Shown here: positions 12,070 through 25,059 of the stretch, piece after piece
Position numbering within the stretch: the first letter of the stretch is position 1
Layout of the letters: every line of letters starts with the position of its first letter
NCBI GenBank assembly: GCA_024663395.1
Contig: JANFAH010000023.1
Location: forward strand, 930,001-994,000
DNA length: 64,000 nt
Source of the DNA: Pisolithus tinctorius
Lineage: Eukaryota > Basidiomycota > Agaricomycetes > Boletales > Pisolithaceae
Reading direction: 5' to 3'
Made by a program: the position numbers and the translations under genes
The notes under the pieces: generated by a model
What the model saw: only the letters and a program-made list of their open reading frames with translations
The model's database searches: none
What the model was told of the DNA's origin: nothing

Positions 12070-12589
12070 TATCAGACATTGGATGACATTGGCCTTTGAC
12101 CTTCGCCAAGCCGGTCGCTGGCGGAATGGCACTACCAATAGTAGGTGCTACACTCCGAGCGCTGTCCTAATTACTAGTCCCATTCCTTCTCTCCTCGCAT
12201 CAGTTCACTGTGTTGGCGCCGATAATAAGCTGGCAAATGGATTGTTGTGTAGTTGCTGAGGTCCACATGGCGAGCCCGCTGTTCACAGCTTTCTTCGTTT
12301 CCATGGCCAAAGTCTTGCAAATCCTTCCTAAAATACGTACCAGTGCATTAAGGAATAAAACTGGTGCCGCAGCAATACTTCGCAGGATCCGGGGAAGTGC
12401 ACACCGATCGAGATACACCTTCGGTTTCGATGCCCGGGGTGTGTGTTTGCTGCAGGACTTCCAATGATTGCTAAGGTAACTTCCGCTGTTGTATCACCCG
12501 TCTCGGGGCTGGGCTTATTTGCATTATAAGCAAAACAACATTGACTCGGTCTGCTTCCTTTCATTGCCACTTCTACTGTTTTCCTCCGC
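12070..12589. other. Spacer between P copies 1 and 2
   Basis: About 520 bases separating two copies of the orphan family. No additional gene recognised. Confidence 0.3.
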
Positions 12590-13088
12590 AAAGCTGTCCT
12601 GACCGTTGGATGTTCGGAAGAGCCAGCCAAGATGTAACGAACTTCTGGTCGACCCAAAGGAGTTCGACGACTCAGACTCAGACTCGGAGGGACGAGAGGT
12701 CACAACTGTAAATCCCGCTGTTATTATGGCTGATAGATGGAAGATACGTCTAACCCCGGAGCAACGAGCTGGAACGTCTCCAATCATATGTTTGTTCACC
12801 GTTACAATCTCCATTGGCACTTGCGCGCTCATATCCTTCGATATCTACCTTACAGACCTTCGTGATGCCAGTGTCGGTTACGACACTTGCACCTTCTTGG
12901 TGCTCACGCGCTTCGCCTATGTTAGTTTGCATGAAGAAATCCAAGAGAAGTTGTGCGAGTCCGAATCGGATAGGGTTGCAAAGCGGAGATTCATGGGAAT
13001 ATTTGGTGGAGGCATCCAGGACAGTCATATGAAGTTTGCAGCGGAACGGTATCGTACTGTGGATGATCTTCGCCGAGCCCGTCGTTGA
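12590..13088 (+). CDS. Orphan tandem family P, copy 2 (best preserved)
   Basis: The longest uninterrupted copy. It reads ELLVDPKEFDDSDSDSEGRE, then VTTVNPAV and RWKIRLTPEQ, a less conserved middle that in the other copies looks intronic, and then HEEIQEKLCESESDRVAKRR followed by FMGIFGGGIQDSHMKFAAER and a stop (13086-13088). The acidic Asp/Ser run and the amphipathic C-terminal block recur in all copies. The N-terminal MPTVKV equivalent has lost its ATG here. Possibly still coding; function unknown. Confidence 0.45.
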
Positions 13089-13887
13089 AGAGCCTGGCGT
13101 CACCGATGGTGACTGGTGCAGTCCCAGAGCTGTCTTAATATTAGTCCCGGTCAATCCACTACGCCATCGGCGTACTTGCAAGTATTACAGACAGGCTGGG
13201 CCCGTCGCCGGTCACGCTCGCAAACTTCACGCCATTGCTTGGGGTTGCGGGATCAATGCCAGAGGGAGGGAAGATATAGGACTTGGGTAATAACAAAGTT
13301 TTAATCCTTTACCGATTCACCACTCATGTCTATCACTGAGCTACTGGCAGGCCAAAACATCCACATCGTGCTTGCGTGCTCCTCAAACATAGAGAAAGTA
13401 GGTCCTTTGAAGTTCGTTGGCTGATAAAGTCGGTCTGAGACTCGAGATTCCATTCCTCTTCCCACTGTCTGCTAGGTCCGTATGGAGGAGGCTTTCCTCT
13501 ACCAATCTGATCGAGCATGTATGCTACCCACTGTCTCTAGTGATTGAGGCCAAGGTTAAGCGTTGAAGGACAAAACTATGATGGCGCCTGTTGATATCCG
13601 TGGAGCGCTGGAGGTACCAACGCGTTTCTGGGCACAGCTTCGAGATAGGGCAAGATCGAAGGCTTGCTACAAAACACCTCAGTTGGATCGAGCAGGCGCA
13701 CAGTAAGCGGTATAAGACATTGTTCAAATGCGTCTTCCAGGCAGCCCAAACACAACATTTCAAGTTGCAACCAAGTTTTCAGTCATTCTTCCAACCTGAA
13801 ATTTAGGACGTGTACTGATACATAAGTACTCCATCGATACGCGATGGCGGAGGGGAATTACGTTGCCCTGTTTCTTACATTATCCCA
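13089..13887. other. Unassigned region
   Basis: Short overlapping open frames occur on both strands (for example 13333-13518 and 13576-13770 minus, 13591-13806 plus). None shows a domain that I recognise. Possibly the remains of a gene; no feature can be supported. Confidence 0.3.
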
Positions 13888-14935
13888 TTGCAGTGCAACA
13901 GGAACCGTTATAATGGTTGCGGAGCAGCTCAACAACTAGCAACCTTCGCGCATGTTGCTTCGAAAACGTCTTCTCAATCTAATCGTCCTCTGTGTATCTG
14001 TTTCAGCTGCGTCCGTGCGACTGTTTATGACCAAGTTATCAGCGCGAACTTCCCAGACCCGGCCATCCTTGTCACACCCAGTGTAACATACACGTATGCA
14101 ATTAGCTCCGGCAACATTGATATACAAGTTGCAACATCATATGATAATAGAAGGACGTCGATGTGGACACTGCTATATGGGGTGGATGCTCTCCCGGACG
14201 TTGATCTGTGGGCAACTGTCGGTTTTCCAAGGGCACTAGACGTTATCGACCGAGGAAATGGCAACTTCGTCATGTGCACGGGACACCTTTTCCCGTCGTC
14301 GCACCAGATGCTCACGTACTTTCATGCAGACTATACTGCCGAGTCTCCCTCGCAGGACACACACTGCGCTGGATCTGCAACTTCAACAAACCCTGTAGGT
14401 CCCTACACACCACAGGTTCAACCCATTGCTCGCCAGACACTGTGCGGTAGTTCCATTGAGCTAGCTGGGTTCCAGGATGTCGATGGCCAATTCTATATTG
14501 TTTACAAAGTCGACGGGAGCAGCCTTGGCGGGCGAGGTCCCGTGGAAATGCAAGTGAATAATACTCCACGCCGATTATGCTGCAGGTGATGGAGGCGGAC
14601 GCACTTACACCGACGGGAAACCCTGTCCAGATGCTGGACCACAGCCCACAGGATGGTCCGTTGATCGAACCGCCTATACTCATCCTGCACAACGGGACGT
14701 GAGTTTTGATCTGGAACCGAGATTACACAAACCATTGGGTACTTTATTCGTACCCGAGGTCGCCACCTTGGCCGCACAGTTCTGGACCATCTTGTGGTTA
14801 CACTCGCGAGCTTGCTGTCTGGGACAAAGGGCTGGGTAAATCTGCTAGATCATATGCACCCCAAGTATGTCGCAGTACAACTACAAAATGCGATTATAAC
14901 AGTGAAAGAGAAGAGAACCTCGTAGTTCAATAAAG
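13888..14935 (+). pseudogene. Glycoside hydrolase family 43-like gene, broken
   Basis: GH43 enzymes are secreted five-bladed beta-propeller arabinanases and xylosidases. A signal-peptide-like start is seen at 13952 (MLLRKRLLNLIVLCVSVSAA), but it lies in a different frame from the catalytic part. That part shows the general-base region NFPDPAILV, the second acidic motif near LDVIDRGNGNFVM (usually WAPDV), HCAGSATSTNPVGPYTP, GFQDVDGQFYIVYKVDG and, after a second frame change near 14560, LIEPPILILHNGT with the likely catalytic Glu. Directly after NGT is an in-frame TGA (14700-14702), and VLIWNRDYTNHWVLYSY continues beyond it. Two frame changes and a stop make it very probably a pseudogene. Confidence 0.72.
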
Positions 14936-14941
14936 AGTAGC

Positions 14942-17556
14942 TCAACGATTAAACGAGTGCGAATTGTCAGCAACGGTAAACCACTTATCGTCTCGCTCCA
15001 GATCCCCAGGTCGAATGTTGGCAAGGTCCTTGGTAATGCCTCGGTCGTCAACCACACTCATCCCAAGTAAAGAAACGATCTCGTCGAGGACGGCGTCGCG
15101 ACCCGGGATTATATAGTCTCGACTCATGATCTGCTCGCGAGCCTCGCGCTGTATTGCTGACTGATAGTATGCGTTGAGAGCCAAACCAATGGCTCCACGG
15201 GAAAGCTTCTTTTCGTTGTTGTTGGCAGTGAGTGCGAACAATATCTCCAAGATGTGGACCAGATCGACAACATAAGCCATGAACTTGCGATGCACGTCCG
15301 GTCTAAGGAGAGAGTTTACTCGTAGGAAATGCCGAATATAATGTCACCCACAGTCGCTGATATATCTCGTGAACCCATTGTACAAGACCCAGTCCCGCTT
15401 TAAACGGCAGAACTATAGGCAGAGCAAGCAAGATGGGAGCTCCTGACCTTGGTGTGTGACTCCTCATAAGTGTGATGTAGTGGCGGCTTACACAGTAACA
15501 CTTACTCGCATGTGTTTTTGGTACTATCAGCGCGAGGGAGACGCGGCGCCGACGAATCAATGGTCCCCACTAGGTTTATCATCAGTTCTCGAAATTCAGT
15601 GCTATAGAGATACTACGGGACAGGCGTCATTTAGTAGATCACTGCGGCGGTGATTGAGACACTCACTTGAGATGGGTCATTGAAATTCCAGACGGACACA
15701 AGGTCAGTATGAATAACAGCAAGGCATTCAAGAATCGTATGATTGCCAAAATTGGCACCAGAAGTCAGTGCACTCCAATATCCTTCAAAACATGAGTATC
15801 AATGTTTCACATAGTTGCCAACCATACACGGTCGCTTACTCTGCTTGCCAACACTATATGAGAATACGACTTCAGGTCGTGGTATGGAAACAAGTGAGCG
15901 CAACTTACGTTATCGATCCCTCAATTTTCAACCTTGGCGAGACTCTCTGTGCCATTTGGGTCACGACCGAAACCGGGGATGGTGTGCCCAGCTGGGACCC
16001 GAAAGTCGCGATGACCTTCTCATGGGTGAGCTCAATCAGTTCCTTAATCCCTTGTTTATGCTCGCCGCCCTCTAACAACATAGTAGTTGGACCGTGGAGC
16101 GAAGTCAAAGTGAATTAAACCTACCGCAGCTAACTGTGAGATGTGCTAGGTTTGGGTTTGCGGTGAACTCTTGGATGGGCTTGATGCAATGCTTTTCTAA
16201 GTACTCTTCTGCAGCTAAGCCAAGGTTGGCAACTCTCTGCAGTTGCAAGCTGACCAGAAGCCTGTCATATTTCGTGAATACCACTATGGTGGGAACTAAC
16301 GGCAGTCAAGGGGTTGGAAGATATGACAAAAGTGCTGATTTGCTTACTGTCCCCGATAACACCCATATCTTCTCGCAAGAGTCTCTCTGCGCTTTTTTCC
16401 ATAAGCCGTTCGCCTTGATGTACGAGGGGCGTTCGGAAGCACAGCCTATGGGTATAACCGTCCGTCAGGGTCTTCATGATCATCTTGGATTGGCTTACCA
16501 GACCGCATGCAATTGATCTTTGATATGTGGCTGATGTTTACGGTTTTCTACGAACGTCTTCACATCGCTATAGTTGTTGCGTTCCGCCGGTTCGAAGCCC
16601 TTGCTGTCATGTAAGACAAACCGGTCGTTCTGCGGCGAGGTCAGTCCTTTCTCAATATCAGCTTCTCCCGGCTTGTCATCCTCGGCGACCTGGGAATTTC
16701 ATGAACAAAGAACATGCACATGTTCTCGGTTACTCAACCGCCTGCTCGATTCCAAAGGCTTGGCCAATAAGTGTAGATTTCCCGACACCAGACTGAAATG
16801 ATATCGTCGTTAAAAATAAACTCTGCGGCGCCGGCCAGTGTTCACTACCTGCCCGATTACCAATACCCGAAAACTAGCGTAGAAATGAGAGATATTTGTG
16901 CAGTGGTAGGTTGAACATACTCACCGAGGGCACTCATTAAGGAGGTCCTCAGTGGTAGGACGAAGGTCACCAGTATTCGGTGGCGCAGACATTACATTCT
17001 GTAGATGCTCCATCAGAACCTTGGAGGCTCCATCCAATTGCACGTACGACCGGGGTGCTACTGGGTGAGAGTCCAATAATGATGCCCAACTTGTTGCGCG
17101 TTATCTGAAACTCTACGGGCGTTTAAATGGAACGCGGAAGAAGGGGCTAGTTCATCCTCTGACTTACTCTGCTCTGGCAAATTAGACAGCATATCCTTGA
17201 CTTTGATTCGGACGACCTTAACGGCCGGAATGAATTTAGAATACCACGTTTTCCTATGAACGGATAAAGAGAGGGCTTCGCCTTCAACGGTACTATTGGG
17301 TACGAAGAACTTCAGGAGCGGTAAGCGTGTCAAACAGACACTCTTACAGAGGCTGAGGGAAGTCTTCCCGAAAGAGGCTTTTACTCTGTGATCGAATACT
17401 GCGTCGACAACCGGGGAGGATTAACTCGATAAATTCAATATCATCCTCCCCATTCTGCAGCTCAATATCTGCCTCATCGGCGTCAGTCTTCAGAATCTTG
17501 GGGAATGGAAATTTCGAACGTCGTACATGAGATTCGCAGAGGCTGAGCTACGGACA
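14942..17556 (-). CDS. G-domain-containing P-loop GTPase (fungal HSR1-like family)
   Basis: Soluble GTP-binding protein of a family expanded in agaricomycetes. An N-terminal C2-like part (VDAVFDHRVKASFGK, LLKFFVPNSTVEGEALSLSV) precedes the G domain. G1 is RVLVIGQA joined over an intron to SGVGKSTLIG (about 16750-16860), G3 is FVLHDSKGFEPAE (16570-16610) and G4 is VVFTKYDRLL (about 16260). The C-terminal helical region contains LKIEG, VHTDLVSVWNFNDPSQ-like and TEFRELMINLV segments, then RKFMAYVVDLVHILEILFAL. Many ~50-nt introns. The proposed start (MSVAQPLRISC, 17556) is followed near 17490 by an apparent 4-nt frame break before DADEADIELQNGEDD, so the N-terminus is uncertain. It is the paralogue of the gene at 25,964-32,263. 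Confidence 0.8.
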
Positions 17557-17799
17557 TGGTTGGAGGTCAATGTGAGCCTTGGCACAGGGTTGCCTGGTGG
17601 CGGGTGGTCGAAGGAAACCGTTTAAGCCTATCAGGCCAGGCGGTAGACACGAGGCTGAGTGCATGTCAGGATAATAATGTACAGCCCGGCAAACTCGGGC
17701 CGGCGGTTGCTTATGTAAACTGGTCTCGGATTGCGAGTCATGCTTTACTTGGTCTTGGGTCTTCCTCTGCAAAGGACTGTTCCTTTTACATTACCCCTA
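17557..17799. other. Intergenic region between GTPase and P copy 3
   Basis: No gene recognised. CpG content is still normal here and drops sharply from about 17,830 onward. Confidence 0.3.
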
Positions 17800-18163
17800 C
17801 TCGTCCTGGTATTGAGAGGTAACCACTGTGAATACTGTCATTTGCAAGGTGAATAGGTGGACGACGCATTTAACCCCTAAGCAACAGGCTGGAACTCCCT
17901 GAATCTTATGTTTGTTCCCTGTTACCATCCCTAATGGCACTTGCATTCATACCCTTTGATATATGTTTTATAGATTATCTTTGTGATACCAATGTCATTA
18001 TGATTCTTGCATCTTTGTCCTCATGTGCTAGGAGTATGTTAGTACATGTGAAGAAGCCTACAAGAAGTTGCTCCAGTATGAATTGGATATTGCAGCAAGA
18101 CAGAGGTTCATGGAAGCATTGGGCGGAGGCATCCAGGAAAGTCATATGAAGTTTTTCACATAA
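17800..18163 (+). pseudogene. Orphan tandem family P, copy 3
   Basis: Retains EVTTVNTVICKVNRW, HLTPKQQ and the C-terminal EYVSTCEEAYKKLLQYELD followed by IAARQRFMEALGGGIQESHM. The N-terminus is lost and the parts lie in different frames. Strongly CpG-depleted compared with copies 1 and 2. Confidence 0.5.
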
Positions 18164-18481
18164 CTGTATCATATGGTGGATAACCTTCACCAAGCTGGTC
18201 AATGAAAGTGGGGCACTTCCTATGGTAGCTGCTACACCAAGGGTTGCCTTAATCTTATTCTAGTTTCCCTCTTGTGCATTGTTGTTTTTTTATTATAAAA
18301 ATAAGCAAGTGTGATTTCCTTGCATTCAGATATGTATGTGGTTTTGAACCTGTGAGCCAGGCACAGGCATCAATGACAGACTGCTGTGGAAGGCAAGGTT
18401 CAGTGATATTTTTTGATTGTTCTGAACTTGACCTTGGCAGATGCACAGTGTCATGTAAGCTTGAGTCACCCCTTCTTCAAC

Positions 18482-18885
18482 ATGTCCACTGTCAAAGTGG
18501 CAGTTGGATACAGAACAAGGAACTTCTGGTTGACATAGAGCCAAATGACAAGGTGGATGTCATTGATAAGGTTGCCATCTGGGGGATTAGAACTAACTCC
18601 CTGAGCAATGGGTTGGAACTTCTCTGATCCTGCATTTGTCCACCATTTCGATCTCTGATGGCATTTGTGCTCACATGCTTCAGTTTTCTACCTTAATAGG
18701 CTATGTTAATCCCAATGCTGGCTACTTGATTTCTCTGCTGTCATGCACTTCATCTCTGTTAGCTCACATGAAGAAATCTTCCAGGTAGTTGAGGGAGTAT
18801 GATCATGACATCACTGCAAAACAGAGGTCCATGCAAGTATTTGGCTGTGGCATCCAGGACAGCCATGTGAAGTTTGCAGTGAGAT
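18482..18885 (+). pseudogene. Orphan tandem family P, copy 4
   Basis: Starts with MSTVKVAVGYRTRNFWLT and a stop. The middle has decayed (VDVIDKVAIWGI-like). The C-terminal part is recognisable as ITAKQRSMQVFGCGIQDSHV. CpG-depleted and clearly non-functional. Confidence 0.45.
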
Positions 18886-18940
18886 CATGTTGTTCAATGA
18901 ACTGAGTTTGTGGTTGCCAAACACCCCACCCTCCTTCAGC

Positions 18941-19406
18941 ATGCTGACCATCAAAGTAGCTTGCAGATATCTCATCCAACTAGATGATATGAATGAATTC
19001 TTGGCCAACTTCAACAAACCAGATAACCCAGAGGAACTTGAGGACTCAGACTTGGACTACAGGGAAGGAGAGGCCATAACTGTGAATCCTGCTGCTAGAA
19101 AGGTGGATACATGGACAATACATCTAATCCCAGAGCAATGAGTTGGAACTCCTTGGATCTTATGTTTGTTCACCATCACCACTAGTGGCACTTGAAAACT
19201 CATGTCTCTCAACCCAGATTACCTTCAAGATGCCAATGTCAGGTTTGCTTCTTGTGCCTTTTTTGTCCTCATGCGCATGTTAGCTCATGTGAAGAAATCT
19301 ACAAGAAGTTGTGCAAGTTCAAGTTGGATAGGGCTGCAAGACAGAGAGGTTCATAGAAGTCTTTGGCAGAGGGATCCAAGAAAGTCATATGAAGTTAGCA
19401 ATGTGA
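18941..19406 (+). pseudogene. Orphan tandem family P, copy 5
   Basis: The first half reads cleanly: MLTIKVACRYLIQ, EELEDSDLDYREGEAITV, NPAARKVDTW, IPEQ then stop. The second half (HVKKSTRSC / RAARQRG-like) is frameshifted. CpG-depleted. The spacing to copy 4 is about 460 bases. Confidence 0.5.
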
Positions 19407-19599
19407 TGACATCATTTGTTGACTGAATGTGACTGAGTTGGTAGTTGGTAATGAATGAAAGAGTGGCACTACCCAACGTAGTAGTATGCTGTCTTTCGAG
19501 CTACATTTTTTTTTCTCTCACGGCAATCTCACCTGGGCATATGTAGCTGTACAAGTAGCTGTATGTAGTTTCTTTTTTGGTCGAACTATGTTCTGAGCT

Positions 19600-22500
19600 A
19601 TGCACACCCGCTTCACTATCCACGCTCTCGTCCGCCTTCTCAAGGCCCCCACAGACCCACCTTCACCAGATGGACCATTCAAAATCGACATCGCGAATGA
19701 TGTTTGGTCGGATACGTCGTTTGGTGCTGTGAAAACGGCCGAAGTTCTTGTCGAATGGCTGCTGGCCTCTCTCGCACGCGATGGAAGGAGCTCCATATCA
19801 AATCCTAAATATTGGTTGCTGCTACAGCAGACACTCTCGTCTTCCGTGTCCTCTGCTCGCCCCTGGAGATCCTGGCTCCTGCCGCTAATCTATCGTAACA
19901 ATCTTGCAGGAATTGTCAAGGAGCTTATCTCCCTTTCACACGTCCCCGACGTCGATCTTGGCGGTGTATATGCACCTGCGCGTGTCGTGCTTGCGACATT
20001 ATGGCCCTGGGCTGAGAAAAGAGCTGGCATGGATGCTCTGATGGAATGCCTCACAGCCGTATTGGGCGTTTCTGTGCCTTGGAACGTGAGTGGGAAATCA
20101 GCTGTACTTGAGGATGCGCTCTCTCAGACAGAATATTCAGGATGATTTGGCGTGGATATGTATCATGGTAGTCGAATCATACAGGGAGGCGCTTGGGAAA
20201 TTCGGGAACAAGAAGAAGGTGATCTTCCTACATTCTGCCTTCTGTTTGTTTTCCGTGCCAATTTACACACACTAGCTATACACTATCTTCCTTTCGACAC
20301 ACATGCTCCATTGGACTCGTGCCCTTTCGCCCTTTATAGCTTCTCAGTCGCTGAATGCACAACCAAGCCAAGAAGACCCGTCGTCGAAAACCCCGAAACA
20401 ACTTCATGACACTCTTTACTATGCAGGTATCGAGACGCTATTCTCCGTCGAAGGTCTCAGGCAGCCCCTCGATACGTTATTGGATGCACTTTCGCGCGTG
20501 TGCACAGACCATCATGGCCTTTCCCTCCTGCCATTCCTTTTTGCTGCCCGTCTTTGTGCAGTAAATCGCCACCGCACAACGCTTTTCCCCTCTTCCTCCG
20601 GGTCGGCATCTCCTGCCCTGGCCGTTCGTGAGGCCGTGCGCGCTGATGCAATGGAGGTTTGGGAATCCTGTTGGAAGGTTCTTTTACGCGATACCGTAAC
20701 GGTGGACTCCGGACCACAAAGGACGGACGCATGGATGGCGCTGGTAGGGATCTTGGACGTGATCGAAAAGGAGCGCCTGTATACCCCGCACACAACTGTT
20801 GGGTCAGGCAATCGGAACACGGTTCCCGGTCGTGATGCGGAGTCTGCTTTGATAGAAGCGAGGGAGCTTGCGCTGGTCACAGTCGAGCGCGCTGGTCAAG
20901 TTTGTAACTCGAATGACGTGTCGGTCGTGACTCTGGCAATAGATGTTCTCGACGTACTGGTAAGAGTTGAGTATGAACTGATAGGCAGCGAGACGCGGAG
21001 GTTACTGGGCGCTATTGTTAGTGTAAGTAGTAGTAAAATACGTCTTGGTGCACCTCGCAGACTGACTTTCTTCGATTTTTTTAGTTGGCACGCCCGCTCT
21101 CCATGCGGACAGCGGATGCGATTGAGCGACTACTTTCGGACCTTCTCGAGTATCACACCAAGACCCGCACGGTACACATCTACATCCTCACGCTTCTTAC
21201 TGCCCTCTCTTCACTCAGCCTGCCCGAGTCGGTCTCCTCGCAATCTCTCCCTATACCACCGCATGACGTGATGTTCAGTCCACTTCGGACACACCTTTCG
21301 TTGCTCGCTAGAGCTCTCCGTACGGCTTTGACTCCTGTACAATCTGTAGAATTGGGGCCGGCTGTTTTGGAAGAACTTACGCGGGTGTGGAAAGCATACA
21401 CTGCTGAAAGAGGTCCAAGTCGACGCGGCGGTAAGCGACGAAAAACTGACGAAGGGGAGGAGATACCAACAAAAGGACACGATGATGACGATGGCACGCT
21501 GCGGTCGAAGTGCCACTCGTTAGCAGTTGGATTTGCTTATGTTGCCCGCGTGTCCGGCGCCGTTCTCGCGAGCCTCCCCCCGTATGCGTATGTCCCCGAC
21601 ACTCAGAATCAACGAGTCCCGTGGGACGAGGTTGGGAAGCTGGGGTGGGATATCGCCTGGGAGTGTATGCGACACGGACGAGGTGAGTCGCAAGAAGTAG
21701 CTCCCCAACGCGAAGACGAAAGGAAGAGAAAGAGGCGCAAGAAGCGGCAACGCGAAAGGGAGCGGCAGGGTCCTGATATGCAGGGTTTGGATGACGTCGT
21801 CGCTTCTGCTGCGTTGCGATGTCTATATGATGTCCGCGCTCGATTGATACGAGTTGCGAGCGCGCCAATGCCTGTGACGCTAGGCCCAAGTGACGTATTG
21901 GGAAGCGATGAAATCGAGGAGTTGCTGGGCGTCGCCGGGGACGATGGCACGTTTGCAGAATTAGTACTAGAAATCGTGCGTATGCCGTGCGTTACTATTC
22001 CTTTCTTTGTACTAACTGTATCCACACATGTACAGGTCAGGACACTCTTCGCGCAAGTTTCCCAAACGCGCGGCTCCCAACATGCTCAAGCTGGTGTCAT
22101 TACCAAGACGAGCATCGATATTTTGACTCGCCACTTCTCCCCTCAAAGTCGATGGTGCGGCTCTTCAGCAGCGCTTACACGGGAAAACTTAGGCGTTGCC
22201 CTACTTTACGTACTAGCTGATCGGTGGATAGGTGTCATCGAGTGCGTTCCTTCGATTGCCCCAGATTCGTATCTCATCGGAAACGTTGCCCTACTGTAAT
22301 ATTCAGTGCAGCCGCTCCGGAAGAGGTGCTCCAGAGGTTCATCTGCCTTCTCTTGACCATTCGATTAGAACTTCCATTTGGAACTACCAACGAACTTCAC
22401 GGGCAGCTGGGTTCACACCACGACATCTCACCCCGCGACATTCTTCTCCTTGTTCTGAGGAATGCACAGTTCTGGGAGTTGCCCAATATGCGAGGTGCGT

Positions 22501-25059
22501 TTCCAGTTGGTTGGCCGTTCCGTCAAATAATTTCTTGCATTTATCCTTCGGTTCTGCAGGTGCCTTCCTGTCGTTTGCATTAAAGCAGACTTCCCTTCTG
22601 TCCTCATCTTGCTTCCTTCCTGGGTCTACTGGGACTAACGGACTTGACAAACTTGAGCTTTTACGTGCAAGTGAAGTTTACACCCTTCTGATGTATGTAC
22701 CTCCCGAGTACTTCACCCGGGCCTCTCGCATGGAACTTGTGAAGAGAGCGGTAGGTGGTGACGTCGCCATATGCTCGGTACTTCAGGTCGTAAGTGGCGG
22801 CGGGACAGCGGATCGGAGTGACAGGAAGCACTTGGGGAAGGGAAAGGATATGGTTGATTCACCGCAAAAATCTGATGCTGGGTATGAGATGGACATGGTC
22901 GAAGAAGACGATTCTGGAGTGCGAATGCTCAGAGAACTCTGCGTCCACCATCTCACGGTATCCCGTGCCTTCCTGTATCGTATGGGCCAGTTTACGAACG
23001 CGCTGGATTGCACCGTGAGTTGGCGATTATCTTGTCGGATTCGCTTTCCATTTCCCAGTGATTGAACTTTATTAGACATCTCGTGCATACGTCGAACATT
23101 TACTCCAGTCACCATCCAAATTGGCCATGTCGCCAGATGCACTTACAAAAGAGACGTCAAATCTTGTCTCGTTTCACCTATTGTAAGTTTTTTACATGAA
23201 TTTCTGGCCTGGTACAATTACTGGTCATCCTAGTACTCTCCTCCGTGCTCAGAATTCCGAGGCATCAGCAGCGGTGGCCAGCATACTGAGTAGTCTTGTT
23301 GCTGCTCAACCATTCTCCGATACATTGTCGCAGGGATTATGGCAACACGTGCTTACCCGATCTGTTGTGTTCCGGCTCATTGAATGTCTAAGAGAACACC
23401 ATTCTCCAGGAAGGTGAAATTTACTTTTGGAAAGTTTGTCCAGTATTGCTTCTGACGTGCGTACGTAGCCTTGCGACAGTTGTTGTATCCGCACTGAGAA
23501 CACTGTACGAATCCTTTACACCCATCTTCGTCCCAGACGAGGGACAATCCAGAACCAGTGGCGCACTTGCATTGAGCGACCACGTTGAAGCTCGTTCTTA
23601 TGCGTTATCGTTTGGGCGGTGGCTAGGGATTGACAGTACGTAAAGCCATTGCTGAGCTGCGTGTATACTTGCTCAACTTTTGCAGTAACTGGTAGCGTTG
23701 CGCCGATAGGCATAAAATTAGCGACTGGGGTTATGCGAAGCCCACTGCGCGGTCCCTCGCTGCCGGTAGGTGCAGACCGTGCAACGATGTGTCCTCGTGT
23801 ACTGGCTCTGCTGTTCGAGGAGCTTCGATGTTTTCCCAATATTTCGGACTCGGCATACCTCGAGACAATCGCAGCACTGTATTCAATACATGGCACTGAG
23901 ATGGAAGGTAATCCGTTGTTCGACATCGGTTTCAGCTTTAAATATCTCACGCCATTGCTGTAGTGCGCGACGCCCTGGATATGCAAGTCACGAAGGCCAC
24001 AGCAGAACTGTCGGTAGACGGTTTTGCACGCCTGCTCAGTGTGATAGGAGAAGGAATCGAGGACCCTTGGCTTCCGGTGGGCCAATGCAAAAGCCTGATA
24101 CACCTCTCGACGATCTTGTTGCATGATACACCGCAAGGTCTGTATCAATCTCCTATTCTGATTATAAGTAGCAGGGTTCGGTAACGTGTCACCACAGGGA
24201 CTCTTAAGGTGGTCCAAGTATTCGTAACGCGCTGTCTCGATGCCTTCAACGATCAACCTCACCTATACGGAGGTTCAACGGAATTGAAAGAACACTATCT
24301 GGAACTGATCGCGAAGCATTGTTCTGACAGAGTGAGTGTCATCGCTCGAAACACTTTGGTCAATGTCATTCTTATATCCAATGGCAGCCCGCTGCTGTGC
24401 GTTCAGCCGACCTCGGAAACATCTGGTCTTTGCTCTGTAAAATCCTATCGGGGTCCACCGACCACGACACCGCCACCTCGTTTGCGACTTTTCACTGCAT
24501 CGTTTCTATAGCAGGCTCTCTCATTCGTCTGAGACGTGACATAGTTATTCATACGCTCCCGCATCTAGCCTTCGTCTTGCATCGTTTGCTGTTGATAATC
24601 AGGCGCATGCGCCCCCAGCTAGGCGCTAAGCAGAGTAAACTCGTCGCGGGAACACTTCCGTCTTGGATTTCACCATCCCAGCCGCTCGGCATTGCCGAAA
24701 GTCGTGCTCTTAGTCGACTTCTCACCTCACTCACCGTCAAAACCGTCCCTCATACGCACACAACACAACATACCGCGATTGCCGCCGAAACACAAAAAGC
24801 TGAATCGCTGGCAAAGCCTTTCGCAAAGCATGTAGGACACGTCCTCTTGGCATACATCGACTCTATGAACAACCCGTTGTGTATCCTAACACCGGATATA
24901 CGACGAGAACTCGAGCCTGGGCTATTCTCATTATGTGAAATGCTTGGCGAGTACAATCGAGATGCTCTGATGGTCTCTGCACTGGATTCCGGCGGCAAGA
25001 CTCTCATGAAGTCGCTCTGGAGGGAGTATGAGAAGCAGCGATATGTAGGGAAGGGGTAA
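19600..25059 (+). CDS. URB2: Urb2/Npa2-family ribosome biogenesis protein
   Basis: Large nucleolar protein needed for early 60S pre-rRNA processing in yeast. Fourteen exons fit in phase: 19600-20085, 20132-20218, 20276-21022, 21085-21975, 22036-22231, 22312-22494, 22560-23014, 23076-23182, 23234-23413, 23469-23635, 23686-23907, 23964-24137, 24198-24331 and 24388-25059, about 1566 residues. Diagnostic is the Urb2/Npa2 C-terminal domain: FAKHVGHVLLAYIDSMN, RRELEPGLFSLCEMLGEYNR, DALMVSALDSGGK and LWREYEKQRYVGKG at the very end. The N-terminus LLKAPTDPPSPDGPFKI fits fungal Urb2. A Lys/Arg-rich nuclear-localisation-like stretch lies near 21715-21770. The gene is intact and CpG-normal. Confidence 0.92.
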
